Below, one piece after another: positions 23,092-34,360 of a DNA stretch of 64,000 nt. Location of the stretch: the NCBI GenBank assembly GCA_964016875.1, contig OZ024733.1:3949484-4013483 (forward strand), in the 5' to 3' direction. The number at the start of each line of letters is the position of its first letter. Within the stretch, counting starts at the first letter, position 1. The position numbers and the translations under genes were made by a program. The notes below the pieces were generated by a model that saw only the letters and a program-made list of their open reading frames with translations, made no database searches and had not been told where the DNA came from. This stretch comes from Fallopia convolvulus (lineage: Eukaryota > Streptophyta > Magnoliopsida > Caryophyllales > Polygonaceae).

Positions 23092-23654
23092 GCCTGCCTG
23101 AACCCACCTTCTCGGCCTGCCTCGAGTCGGCGTTCTGACTAGTGGGCCAGCCTCTAGTCTACCTTGGCCGGCGATCTGACTGGTGGCGCTTAATCGCATG
23201 TCATGGGCTGCAGCCCATGCACCCCAACTTGCAGGAAGGTTCACACCTTTTTATCATGCATGATGTTGGAGGTGAGTTTTGAACCTAAGACCTCCCTTTA
23301 TCAAGGTGGGATCCTTCACCTTGACAACCAACTCTACTATAGTGGAGTTGGTTGTTAAGGTGAAGGATCCCACCTTGATAAAGGGAGGTCTTGGGTTCAA
23401 AACCCAGTAGAGTTGGTTGTCAAGGTGAAGGATCCCACCTTGATAAAGGGAGGTCTTAGGTTCAAAACCCACCTCCAACATCTTGTAGGATAAAAAGGTG
23501 TGAACCTTCCTCCAGGTTGGGGTGCATGGGCTGCAGCCCATGACATGTGATTGAGCGCCACTAGTCACATCGTCGACTGAGGCAGACTAGAGGCTGCTAG
23601 CCCACTAGTCAGAACGCCGACTCGAGGCAGGCCGGGAAGGTGGGTTCAGGTGGG
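23092..23654. repeat. Foldback (inverted repeat) with arms of about 245 bp
   Basis: The left arm (about 23092-23335) and right arm (about 23408-23654) are imperfect reverse complements separated by roughly 72 bp. Shared landmarks are GAACCCACCTTC, GTCGGCGTTCTGACTAGTGG, a perfect 18-bp palindrome CATGGGCTGCAGCCCATG (23202-23219 and 23525-23542) and a tRNA-like module. A transcript would fold into a long hairpin. There is no coding capacity. Confidence 0.8.
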
Positions 23655-23755
23655 CTTGATAGCATCAAAATTAATCGTGCAGGATGTTGGAGGCAGGATT
23701 TGAACCCAAGACCTCCCTTTATCAAGGTGGGATCCTTCACCTTGACAACCAACTA
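23263..23755. repeat. Four tRNA-like modules (SINE-like), two on each strand
   Basis: Each unit of about 72 bp has an A-box-like GAGTTGGTTGT, an anticodon-like arm AAGGATCCCACCTT and a B-box-like GGTTCAAAACCC. They lie at about 23336-23264 (minus), 23342-23407 (plus), 23408-23481 (plus) and 23755-23683 (minus). The pattern is that of tRNA-derived SINE heads. Intact cloverleaf acceptor stems are not evident, so these are not called tRNA genes. Confidence 0.6.
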
Positions 23756-24472
23756 ACTTCTCGTTTTGGAATCACTCAAATCTGAGTCCGGACCAGGGAG
23801 AAAAAGCCAGTTGAAGACAGGCCAGATTTTTGGGTGTTTGTTGTCGAATTCATTGGAAGTGTAGGGGGCTTACCTTGCACTGTGGACTTCACGATCCTTG
23901 ATTCTCATCATCTGGTATCAGAGCTATGCAAGTTAAACGCTCGAAATTTAGTTAAAATCTTATCTTGTTAGAAGTTGCAAGCAAAAAGAAAAGAATGATT
24001 TCTTTCCAAAGCTTGGACCAACTTATCACCATCAAGTGTCCCATGGAAATGACGCGGATACTACAAGAGGAGTGCCCCTATTTTGAAGAACTGCCTCTTT
24101 GGGATGAGCATTTGCAAGACGGGGAAGTCATGTCGGTTGAAGTGGCCACCATGCATCAAGATCCACAACATGATCCTACTCTTACTCTACTTCAGTGTGA
24201 GAATGAGTATGTTGAGGTCGAGGACATACATGAAGTAGAGGAAGTTGTAGAACACCACCTTCATCTATAAGAACTAAGCATAGAACCACTATTGTGCGTA
24301 GTTCACTAAATTCTTTGGCTACTCCATGGATGGATGCAACACCTAAGGTTTCTTCGTGCTTGCCATTTCTACTTCAAGAAGAAGAGACTACCACATCCTT
24401 TTTGTTGGAGAAGCACGTTGAGGAACCCGATCAAATGGATTCAAGGATGAATCCTTTTAAAGGAGGAGAGGA

Positions 24473-25333
24473 TGATGTGATCCACGCCGAGGTCAAACTA
24501 GATTCCTCTTTAAGCTTGTGTCGTCACTCCCAAGGCTCATGTTCAATTCCGTTTGCGTCCAAGTCTCTAATAATTGTGTGGGATATATTTATTTATTGTA
24601 AATATTCTAGATTTTTATTACTATATGAAAGTAATAAAGAGGTAGTAGGTAAGGTGGTAGGTAAGGTGGTAGGTGAGGTGGTAGGTAAGGTGGTAGTTGA
24701 ATGTGAACATGAAGGATTGTTTGTAACCCCATTTTGTGTGCCTATTTATAGACATTTTGTTCTTCTTGTTTAAGGAAATTTTTGAAACCTAATGAGAATG
24801 AAGCTTTGACTTTTTTTTCTTAGTAGTCTTGATCCACTTGTCCTTAAGTCTAGTGAATCCTCTTGGTTCCTGAGTCATATCAAGCCATCTTCAAGGATCC
24901 ATTCAAGGTGAGTCACATCCTTGTTTGAATCCATAGTTTGTGTTTTTGGAGAGTGGGTCATATCTCTCTAATTTCACATCCATATCCATCACTTAATCTC
25001 ATACAAAACCATCCCATTTCAATACCCTTTCATCGCCACTCCATCAATCTCATTCAAACTCCCATCGAAATCTCTTCTCGGTGGATTCTGCGACACCATA
25101 GTAAAATCGATATAACTTTCAATATACTCATCATCTGGCTCAAAAATTTTGAGGAGTTTAACTAGACTCATATATATAACTCCTCAATTTTAAATCACTT
25201 AAATCGGAGTCCGGACCAGGGAGAACAAGCCAGTTGAAGATAGGCCAAATTTCTAGGTGTTTGTTGTCGAATTCCTTGGAAGTCTAGGGGGCTTACCTTC
25301 CACCGTGGACTCCACGATCCTTGATTCTCATCA
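24473..25333 (+). mobile_element. 3' LTR of the short LTR element
   Basis: 861 bp, TGATG...CATCA. A TATA-like CCTATTTATAGAC is near 24740. It contains a 12-bp tandem repeat (24646-24696). Its end lies immediately against the Tat element's antisense gene region. Confidence 0.72.
24646..24696 (+). repeat. 12-bp tandem repeat, about 4.25 units
   Basis: TAGGTAAGGTGG is repeated four times with one A-to-G change in unit 3, upstream of the TATA box in the LTR. Confidence 0.9.
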
Positions 25334-25365
25334 CTTTGTCTTCTGTTTTTATTTCCTCTTTCTTC

Positions 25366-27155
25366 ATGGCGATTTCTAGCTCTTCCACTGAATCTCTTTC
25401 TCGTTGTTATGAACCTACCGATCCCCCTTGCCTTGTTTCTTCTAAGATCCTTACTCCTTACCATCAAAGAAACAATACCTCTGAGGAAGCGAGCTCTTTT
25501 GCTTTTTCTGTTGGATTTCCAGCCTCGGCGGAGGTTTTTCTACCTCCTCCTGGTGTTTGGGTTGACTCTTACAATGACAATTGGGTATGCTTATATGACT
25601 ACCCATTTCGCATTGGACATCGTTTCCCCTTTTCTCCTTTGTGATTGATTTTCTCGCCACTCTTAATGTGTCAGCCAGGCAAATCCTTCCCTAATTTTGG
25701 AGGCTTATCTTGTCTGTTGATCAATTATGCTCCTCTCATGACATCCCGTTCAAAGCTGTCGGCTTTCTTTGCAATTACCTTCTTTTAAAAAGTGGTCCTG
25801 GCAGTTTCACCTTAAAACCCCAAAAGAAGAAATCTGATCTACAACATGTCGAAGTCGGATCGAGGTTGGGCTAACAAATTCTTCTTTGTAAAACTGTCTT
25901 CTTTGGAAATTGATACTTCTTTTCTGAAACCCCGTTGGCGATCACCAGGTAGTGTTTCCCCTGTTCGCTCATCTTACTTTTCCTATGCAACATTAACCCA
26001 TGACTATGCTTGTTTTTGATGCAGTGAACCTTGCCTCACTTCATCCCCGTAAAGTATCGGCTCAACTTGTCTCTCGGATAGAAGCTCTATCCTTGGAAGA
26101 AAGGTCTTACCCGAAATTGGTAAAAGCGTGCTCTGCTGACTCCAAGGACATTGAGATGTCAAGTAAGTGTGGATGTCCCTCTTACTCGGTGAATACTAAT
26201 GCTTTTAACTTTTGTAACTCTGTTTTTTTGCATGTTGTTAGGTTCAAGGACTACTCGTTTCACTGTTGCCTTGACCACCATGGAACGTGTAGAAGCACGG
26301 AAGAAGAGGATGGCTGAGACAGGATCAACGACAGACATGTCTTTAGCAATGTCCCTTCCTTCTAAGGTGACTGGCGCTACTTCCGATGCTCCCCCGCTAA
26401 AGAAAAATGCTACACCAAACTTGACCGATCTTCAAGGGACTATGCTGTCTCTAGATATGGCGGTCGAGAAGTGTTTGACCTCTTTGATGCCTCTTCATGT
26501 AAACTGTTCTCATGGTGCTGCACATCGATCTACCATGCCCGAGTTTTTCAGAGAAATACTAGCCGCCCAGTGGCAGGTACGGAACAGTCTTCTAGTAACT
26601 CTTTGGGCTCTGATTTATGTGTTTTATCTCGTGCTCATGTTACAACCCGTTAATTTTTCCCAGAGCTTTCAAATCATGTTATCAGCTTTTGAAGCCTTCA
26701 AGGACCAACCTGCCCAACTTGCGCAGAGCAAGATCAATGTTCAACTTGAGAAGGATAGGAGTATTCTTCTAGGACAAGAAAAGAGTGTTCTAGAGAGGAA
26801 AGTTAAAGAGTTGAGGGATGCTCTTGAGAAGGCCTCCAAGAGTTCCAAGGAGTAGGAGGAGATTTTCATAGCTGCATTAAGGAAGAAAGCTGCTCTTGCA
26901 AAGGAGGTCGACGATACTGCTAATTATTGGTCGTGCAGGGCTCGTGTGGAAACAATAGAGGAGTTCGCCGCAGGAAAGCATACCTCATAGGATGTCGTGA
27001 AGGAGAGAGAGCAATTCGAGAGTTTGTTTTCTGACGAAGTGGTCGCAACCAAGATATCTTCGCTGGTTGACGACATTGCTCATGTTGCTAAGGAAGTAGC
27101 CCAGGTGGAGCTTGCGGAGAATCTGAAGGCTTCCGAAGAAGTCTCTAAGGAGTAA
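25366..27155 (+). pseudogene. Antisense ORF of the Tat element (PF04195-like), intron-bearing, decayed
   Basis: It lies on the strand opposite gag-pol, between integrase and the lost 3' LTR. Exons are about 25366-25948, 26025-26162, 26242-26576 and 26664-27155. All three introns (76, 79 and 87 bp) have GT and AG ends, and the phases fit across each junction. The first exon shows YPFRIGHRFPF and GWANKFFFV, resembling the 'putative gypsy type transposon' domain (PF04195). The last exon is a Lys/Glu-rich coiled coil (LEKDRSILLGQEKSVLERK). Decay is visible as frameshifts near 25640 and 25865 and stops near 25700, 26853 and 26988. Function is unknown. An AATAAA at 27537-27542 could end its transcript. 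Confidence 0.65.
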
Positions 27156-27819
27156 CCTTATCATTCCTGTTTTTGAACTTTTGAGTCTTTTGGTACCCCC
27201 GACGTGTCGAGGTTTAAAACATTTACTTTTTTCTAGTGCCGCTTGTTATAGGCCGTTTGTGTGAACAATCTTTCTAACCCTTAGCATTATGCTTTTGGGG
27301 GCTTTTTGTGAATGTTGTTTTGTGTTGGTATGGTATTCTGTTTGTCTATCTATTTTGCAGGTGATGCAGGTTTTGAAAGCCGCGTTCGTTGGATGAAGAT
27401 CAACGCATTTTGGAGAGAAGATTGTTAATCATGTTTGACCAAGTCATCTTGTAATAGCGCTTTTGTAAAAGATGCTAAGAGAGAGTGGTACGTGTAATAG
27501 GATAGATCTTAAAGATGTAAAGTACTCATTTTTATTAATAAAATCTGAACTGACTACACAAGGATCTATGTTATTTTAGACTCCCCTTGCTCTAGAGTCG
27601 TTAACATGTGTTCTTGTCTCTTGCATCTCGTGACTAGTCGTTGCATGCACATCGTAGCCTGATTGTAAGGCGAGGGCCTATGTTTTGGTATGTAACGTCA
27701 CAAGGCGTCCCTTGTTAGTTATATAGTGTTGTTGTTGTTTCGTGTGTGTGAAATGATATAAATGAATTTGATAAGAAAGATCGAGTAATGGATCAATATC
27801 TTGTCGCGACTTGTTTTCC
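27156..27819. other. Region between the antisense gene and the integrase end
   Basis: No coding region. It contains the likely 3' UTR of the antisense gene with an AATAAA at 27537-27542 and AT-rich spacer up to the integrase stop codon on the other strand. The two genes converge here. Confidence 0.55.
27537..27542 (+). terminator. Possible poly(A) signal of the antisense gene
   Basis: AATAAA about 380 bp downstream of the stop codon of the antisense ORF, in T/A-rich context (TTTTTATTAATAAAATC). Confidence 0.35.
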
Positions 27820-28933
27820 TCAGAAGTGGTAGAGTTTCAGATTTGTCGCGTTCCAGCTCCTTGTGACTACTTTCCCGTCATGGGAGATCAATTCGTAAAG
27901 TCCCTGCCCGACGACTTTCGTGACCTGATAGGATCTTTCCCAGTTAGCTCCTAGTTTGCCAGCATTCTTCTCTTGGGTATTTTGGAAAACCTTTCTTAGA
28001 ACCCAATCACCTACTTCAAACACCTTTACTCTAACGTGTTTGTTGTAACTCCGAGCTACCCCCTGCCTGTATGCCGCCATACGAATTGATGCTTCATCTC
28101 GTAAATCGTCAACTGTATGTAGATGATGGAACAAGTTGGCTAGATTTGACTCTTCAATAGTAAGACAAAATCGGGCTGTGGGTAGAGTTATCTCGATTGG
28201 TAACACGGTCTCGCACCCGTACACTAATGAGAAAGGTGTATGTCCAGTAGCGGTATTAGGAGTCATCTGATCTGACCAATGAACAAGGGGTAACTCGTCG
28301 GCCCATCTTCCTTTAGCTTCCTTAAGGCGTTTCTTCAAGTTGCTCATGATCACCTTGTTACTTGCTTCCGCTTGACCATTAGCCTGTGGGTAATGCGGAG
28401 TAGACATCACTAACTGAATGTTGTACTGCTGGCAAAAAGATCTTGTTTTTTCACTGATGAATTGAGATCCATTGTCACACACTATGGTGGATAATACCCC
28501 GAATCTACTAAGGATGTTTCTCTTAATGAAGGAGATGACATGTGCGCCTTTTACTTCCTTGAAAGCTTCGACTTCGATCCACTTAGAGAAGTAATCGGTC
28601 ATGGCTAATATGTAAACACGTTTGTCCCAAAGCTAGAGGGAGTTTTCCCACGATGTTCATTCCCCACTTCATCAATGGCGAAGGGGAAGTTATAGGGTGT
28701 AATAACTCCAGTGGTTGATGTGGAATCTGTCCATGACGTTGGCACGCGTCACACTTTCGAGCGAACTCAACTACATCCTTGTTCATAGTGGGCCAATAGT
28801 AGCTCATCTTGCTCGCCTTTTTTGCCAAGTTGCGACCCCCAGTGTGGTTTCCGCATTCCCCGTCATGTATGTCATGTAACACCTCTTGTACCTCTTCTTC
28901 TTTCACACATCGTGCATACAGTCCTGAAGACAT
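27820..28933 (-). pseudogene. Tat integrase, two overlapping frames
   Basis: Integrase joins element cDNA to the host chromosome. 28933-28583 has the HHCC zinc-finger region (H near GECGNHTGG, CDACQRHGQ) and the start of the core. After a frameshift near 28600, 28602-27820 has MTDYFSKWIEVEAF, the second acidic residue in VCDNGSQF, the third in NGQAEASNK and the C-terminal FEVGDWVLRKV. The DDE residues in the second frame look intact. It ends NATNLKLYHF, a normal Tat integrase end. Confidence 0.82.
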
Positions 28934-28939
28934 CCATTA

Positions 28940-29818
28940 GAACAAGATGTTATCCTTAAAAGTGAAAGTAGAAGCTTTTACCTTAAGCCGTCGAGCTTCC
29001 TCTTTATCGTGGTAGAATTCCATCTCGTAACCATCTTAAATAAGGCGTCACTCATGAAGTGGTTGTATCAGAATCCCGAACCTCGAACACGTCTATTTCC
29101 TTCGTTATAGCAGGTGCCTCTAGGTGTACAAATGCTAATGAGTCGTATTCCCTCGGGTCAATCATAGATCCAAGATTTGCTAAGGCGTCGGCTTGCACGT
29201 TAGCATCTCAAGGCACTTGTTTTATCTCGAAATGTTTAAAGCCCTTGATAATTTCTTGAACTTTCTTGAAGTACGCCTTCATTTTTGAATCCCTGGCAAC
29301 ATACGAATTTGTGACTTGATTGAAAATAAGTAACGAATCACATATTACCTCGATTTCTTGCACATTCAACTCCTTGGCGATAATTAGTCATGCAATGAGT
29401 GCCTCATATTCTGCTTCATTATTAGTGGCTTTGAATGTACATCGAATAGCCTGGGCTATCCTATCCCCTGTGGCGATTTCAGGACTACCCCCAGCCCTAC
29501 GCCTACTTGATTTGACACTCCATCGGTGTGCATCAACCATTTGTCGTTGCTCAGTGATCTTTCCACTTGTAATATTTCTTGATTTTCTCCTTCTGGCAGG
29601 GTAAGAGTGAAGTCATCCACAAAATCCGCTAAAGCTTGAGACTTTATTATTGTTTGTGGCTCGTAAGTGATATCATACCCGTTGAGGTGAATTAACCACC
29701 TCATCAAGCGACCTGATAGTTCCGGTTTCGCCATAACACTCTTCATTGGAAAGTTAGTCCTCATAGTAATAGAATGACTTTCAAAATAAGGACGTAACTT
29801 GATAGAAGCCATCACCAA
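28940..29818 (-). pseudogene. Second RNase H-like domain of the Tat element, broken
   Basis: 29818-29456 continues from the first RNase H and enters a second one with WLMHTDGVSNQVGVGLG, the first catalytic aspartate motif of the additional RNase H known in Tat elements. Further left the frame is recognisable but interrupted: NNEAEYEALIA and a DSLL motif near 29430-29340 and DANVQADALANLGS near 29200. Several stops and a frameshift separate it from integrase. Confidence 0.65.
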
Positions 29819-29914
29819 AGACAGTACGAGGTTTTCAACGGGTGAGTACCTGGTCTCCGCATCAAGTAGAGTTTTACTTACATAGTAGATGGGTAACTGG
29901 TTCCCATCTTCTTC

Positions 29915-30836
29915 TCAAATTAAGACGGCACTTACAGCTGCCTCCGTGATTGCCAAATATACGTACAACATTTCTCCTTGCTTGGGTTTGGATAGTATCT
30001 GTGGTTGAGATAAATATTCCTTCAATTCCTTGAAAGCTTCTTCATGTGCCTCTGTCCACTCAAACGACTTGTTTTTCTTCAAGATGTCGTAAAATAACTT
30101 GTTTCTGTCCGATGACCTGGTTATGAACCTGTTAAGTGTTGCTACTCGTCTTGTCAACTTCTGGACGTCTTTGACGCATCTTGGTGATTGTAACTCCATT
30201 ATTGCCTTGATCTGGTCCGGACTTGCTTCGATTCCTCTCTGCGTCACTATGTAACCTAAAAATTTACCCGACGTAACTCCAAAAGAGCACTTGGTCGGGT
30301 TTAACTTCATCTAATAACTCCGTAGAATTTGGAATGCATCCTCCAAATCTTATTAACCATCTCGTCGATGTATACTTCCATCGTATCCCCCAGTTTTTCC
30401 TGAAACATCTTATTAACCAATGCGGTCCCTTGATTTGTTACAAATGCGGTTTTTTTTTGGCGTCAGGGTGCATCATTATCTGATGGTATCCACTGAAAGC
30501 GTCCATGAAAGTTAAAAGCTCATGTCGCGCCGTCGCATCCACCATTGCGTCAATATAGGGCAACGGGAATGAATCTTTGGGACATGCCTTATTTAAATCG
30601 GTGAAGTGGACGCAAACGCGCCACTTTTCGTTTTTCTTTTTGACGACAACCACATTTGCTAACCAATCGGGATATTTTACTTCCCTAATTTTTCCAGACT
30701 CGAGTAGGGATTTTACCTCATCATTGATTACCTGATTTCGTTCGGGTGCGAACTTACGCCTTTTATATTTAACTGGTGGGACTTTTTGATTAACGTTGAG
30801 CGTGTGTGTGATCACGTTGGGATCAATTCCCACCAT
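29915..30836 (-). pseudogene. Tat reverse transcriptase and first RNase H, broken
   Basis: 30836-30438 has the RT N-terminal fingers and palm start (KKKNEKWRVCVHFTDLNKAC, FPLPYIDAMVD, LTFMDAFSGYHQI). The segment with the YxDD-type motif (about 30438-30310) is degenerate and has lost sequence. 30310-29915 holds the RT thumb and the start of RNase H (LNPTKCSFGVTSGKFLGYIV, FEWTEAHEEAFKELK). The polymerase is therefore interrupted at its active site. Confidence 0.82.
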
Positions 30837-31040
30837 ATCTTCATCCGACCAGGCGAAGCAATCACTGCAGGACCGTAAGAATTTAACTAATCACTTTCGT
30901 AAAGTTGCCTCCAGATCTACCCCTATCCTTATTTTCTTGGACGGATCAAGTGGATCGAGGGCCACCTCTTCGAGTTCTGGTGTCCCCGGCTTCACGTAAT
31001 AAGTTGGAGCCTTACAGTCCTTTAATTGCTATTTCAACAA

Positions 31041-31500
31041 CTACTTTTCTACCTCGATTTGCGGAGTTTTCGAAGTTGTTCCCTTCATGGTTTTGGAATA
31101 ACACTCCCTTGCTATCTTTTGTTCTCCCTTGATTTCTTGTATTCCCCATGGTGATGGAAACTTCACACATTGATGATAGGTCGAAGGAATGGCCTTCATC
31201 CTGTGGATCCATGGTCTGCCTAAGAAAACATTAAAAGTTGATGGCCAATCAAGTACTTGAAATTTGACCTGATAATTCACCCCACACGCGATGGTGGGTA
31301 ATGAAATTTCACCCAATGTGTTACGTGATTCTCCACTGAAGCCTACCAAAGTTGTAGACTTTTTGACGATGTCGTCCAAACCCAAACCTAAGTTGTATAA
31401 GGCATCCAACATAAGCAAATTAGTAGAACTTCCATTGTCAATCAAAACTTGTTTAAAAAGAAAGTTTGCTATTGTTAAGGAAATGATTAAGCAATCATGA
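31041..31500 (-). pseudogene. Tat aspartic protease region
   Basis: The active-site region reads VLIDNGSSTNLL at about 31450, equivalent to the DGGSS/DTGSS of other gypsy proteases but with Asn before Gly. This is followed by LVGFSGES and a flap-like FLGRPWIHRMKA. The frame is open for over 130 residues and ends in a stop at 31041 before RT. Confidence 0.7.
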
Positions 31501-31544
31501 TGAACTTCCTCTTCTTCGATGTCATCGAAGGTATGGGCATTATG

Positions 31545-33256
31545 TCATGACCCTTTCGAACGGAAATTCGGGGCTCCTCTCTCCGGGTACTCCTTGCAAT
31601 CCTCTTGGCCGTAGAATAGGTTACGCCACAGACCTCGGATCCCCCAGTGATGACATTGATCACTCCCGTGTGCTTGGGAGGTGGTGGTGGACTGGTCTAG
31701 TTGCTCCCTTTCTCTTTCCGATATCAAATCCTTGAGGTACCCCCTGCGTAACAACTCACTTACCTCTTTCCTTAGTGCGATACATTCATCCGTCCTGTGG
31801 CCATGATCGAAGTGGAAATCACACCATCTGGATTTATCTTTTTGGTGTGAGAGTGTGTTGCTCTTTCTTGGCCACTTGACGGTATCCCCCATGTCATTAA
31901 GAGTTCGTACAACCTCCGTCGCGTCTACCCGAAAGTTCTAGTGAGATAACTTTGGAGGCAGTCTTGGGTCTTAATATCGCTAGTTCGACCTAGCGAACGC
32001 CGTGTTTACCGTTGGTTTGGTAGGGGATGGACTAGGGTATGGAACATATCTACTTTCCCGTCGCCCTTGCCGGCGTTCTGGTCGGTGAGGACTAGTAGTT
32101 TTGATGAAGAAGAGGTCATCTTCTTCTAATCGCACGTGCGCCAAAGCCTTTACCTGCACCTCATCGAAATTCGAGCAAGGATATTTAGTCAACTCACGAT
32201 AAAGATCAAGCTTACCAGTCGAAATGCATCTCCGGAACGCTTCCACGGCTGTAGCGGCATCGCATCCTTCTATGGTGACCCATTCCTCATTGTACATGTT
32301 TAGAAAAGCCTTCAAGGATTCGCCAGTCTTTTGGACCATGCGATATAAGTCACTAGAGCGCTTTTTAGCGTGTCGACTACTTGCGAATCTTATCCTGAAC
32401 TTGTCAACTAACTCAGCAAAAGATGAAATACTCCCAAGGGATAAATGAGAATGCCAATTAAGTGTGGGCCCAAATAACGTGTTACCGAACCAACAACACA
32501 TGACAATTTCTTTCATATCGAAGGGAATTGTACTAATATTCATAGCTTTCTTAAACGCGGCTATGTGTTGGTTCGGATCCGTAACCCCTTCGTACTTGGG
32601 TACATTGGGGACGTGATATTTCTGAGAGATGTCTACCCTTGCGATAGCGGGTACAAAGGGAGAATCAGTATATCCATCCCGTCTTTCCACCGCTATGGGT
32701 TGTGGGCCCCTGGGAGCTGTGTAATTTGGTCCTCCAGGGCTTTAAGGGGTTCTCGTAATTGGGTAACCTCAACATCCTCTCTAACGGCCCTTAGTGAATT
32801 ACCATTTACCTGATAACCAGTTACTGGTCTGATGTCAGCTGGGGTTATGAGACTCAGATCATCCATGTCTAGTCGTCGAGCGATGCCATCCATTGCTCCA
32901 TTAACACGTTGACGATTCGTCGCTGACTGAACCTGAGATTGAAGTAGATTAGGTTCATTAGTTAAAGCTTCTATTTGTTTCTCGTATACCTCGGTGAATT
33001 TAGCATGAGCATTCTTCTGATTCTCCAAATCTTTTTAAAGTGTAAGCATAGATACACGGAGTTCAGCGATGATATTGGATTCAACTGTTCCTCCTTGTTC
33101 TGTTGTTGTGGAAGTGGTAGGATTGCCATTTCCATCCCCAGAATTGTGCTCATCCCTTTCTATACCATTCTTAGTCTGTTGGTCGTCGACTCCTTGGTTA
33201 ATATCGTGGTTTTCAGCGTCGTTGACTTGGCTGTAAGTAGCATGAGTGCCTTCCAT
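31545..33256 (-). pseudogene. Tat gag, broken
   Basis: Three main pieces. 33256-32693 is a Gln/Asn-rich N-terminus interrupted by a stop at 33037-33035. A frameshift near 32695 follows, after a conserved PGAHNP motif. 32690-31980 is the retrotransposon gag domain (VPNVPKYEGVTDPNQHI, GSISSFAELVDKFRIRF). 31892-31545 has the C-terminal Cys/His segment CDFHFDHGHRTDEC, with RRGYLKDL after it, characteristic of Tat gag. Confidence 0.82.
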
Positions 33257-33300
33257 CTTTTGCGAACAGAATTTAAGGTTCTCAACAATCTTCTTTGGCT

Positions 33301-33320
33301 AGGCCCCACGGTGGGCGCCA
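33301..33320 (-). other. Primer-binding site of the Tat element
   Basis: Minus strand TGGCGCCCACCGTGGGGCC lies 2 nt inside the LTR end at 33323. The TGGCGCC core is typical of this clade; I did not match it to a particular tRNA. Confidence 0.65.
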
Positions 33321-33322
33321 AT

Positions 33323-33890
33323 TGTTTTAGGCAGATTCGCCACGTAAACGTGTTACATGCTATAATGAGGGAAGCCTAACAAAAAAGCATTTGTAACGCG
33401 TTATACTCTTTAAGCAAGATGAAACATGTAGTAAAATATAAGAAAGAAAGTAAGATCGAGATCACAATCTGTTTATCGATTGATGATAATGGCCTTATTG
33501 CCACTCTCAATCCAATTACAAGAGAATAGATGAATGACCGAGATGTAGTTTCTAGCACAATGAAAGTCAAGATCCTTAGGAGCTTGTGAGTATGATTGTA
33601 TATTAGTCGGTGAGCCGATGATCCCCTCTTCTTCCCTTCGCAATTACTCTCATACCCGTTAGTGCTTATTGACATGGGCCTGGCGTGCCTAGTACATCGG
33701 TTTTGGGCTTGGTTTTGAGGGGCCCAACATGCTCCATAAGTCGCCTTAAAACATTTCCCTATATTTCTAAAGATGGTTAAAGGGGATATAGAAAGTGGAT
33801 ATTACGATTTACTTTAGTTGGAAAAACACCTAAAGTTCCGTGCTCTCATCCAAAAGGATGTCGTTGGAGTAAGGGGTTAGCCGACATTAC
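33323..33890 (-). mobile_element. 5' LTR of the Tat element, outer boundary uncertain
   Basis: The inner end is clear (TGTTTTAGGCAGATTCG at 33323 next to the PBS). The outer end near 33890 is a guess from the change in sequence character, since no second LTR is available for comparison. Confidence 0.5.
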
Positions 33891-34360
33891 CAAATTCATA
33901 CCATATCAAAAAAAGAAGCAGGTGTAATATCATTGAGCAATGTAATCTATCATTTTCAATTTAAAGACCAAATTTAATTAATTTGTAATTTCATGAAACA
34001 ATGTATAAGAAAAATCTAGATGAAATAAAGAATTACAACTCATGTCCCGCAAGTACACTATTTTAACATACGTTTGAAACATTGAAGACTATCCATAGAA
34101 CAAGAAAAAAGGTTGAGAACCAAATATATAAGTATCTCCTATAAATAATGTGACTAAATGTTTCATTATTTTTTATTGAATCATCAAACAGGAAATGGGC
34201 TAACAAGTAGCCCTTGAAGTTGCAAGTTTCAAATTAATCGTGCTAATTTTTTTAAATTAGAACATAGAATTGTGTAAAGGCCATGGCTAGCTGGTCTAAG
34301 TTAGTCTATGTCTCTGAGTTTAGATACTTATCCCAATGGGATAAAATGATTTTTTGTTTA
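33891..34360. other. AT-rich spacer
   Basis: No coding region or element end could be supported here. Confidence 0.5.

Larger units (their letters stand above)
23756..25333 (+). mobile_element. Short non-autonomous LTR element (TRIM/LARD-like), 5' LTR truncated
   Basis: The right LTR is 24473-25333 (TGATGTGATCC...GATTCTCATCA, inverted TGATG/CATCA ends). The last 150 bp of the left LTR survive at 23756-23910 (GTCCGGACCAGGGAG..., same ending). Between them are only 562 bp: a PBS TGGTATCAGAGC (23913-23924), two short frames and a purine tract AAAGGAGGAGAGGA before 24473. The frames (23965-24267 and 24294-24500) match no gag or pol domain I recognise. The left LTR is cut where the foldback begins. 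Confidence 0.72.
25334..33890 (-). mobile_element. Tat-type Ty3/gypsy element with antisense gene, 3' LTR missing
   Basis: In element orientation (right to left) the order is 5' LTR (about 33890-33323), PBS, gag, protease, RT, RNase H, a second RNase H-like domain, integrase, then a long 3' region with a gene on the opposite strand. Integrase last in pol is the Ty3/gypsy order. The second RNase H and the antisense ORF point to the Tat lineage. The 3' LTR is not present: the left end is cut at 25333 by the short LTR element. Stops and frameshifts in every domain make it inactive. Confidence 0.82.

Noticed and set aside
23263..23755. Cluster of tRNA genes
   Set aside because: The four units keep pol III box similarity but no convincing acceptor stems or anticodon loops.
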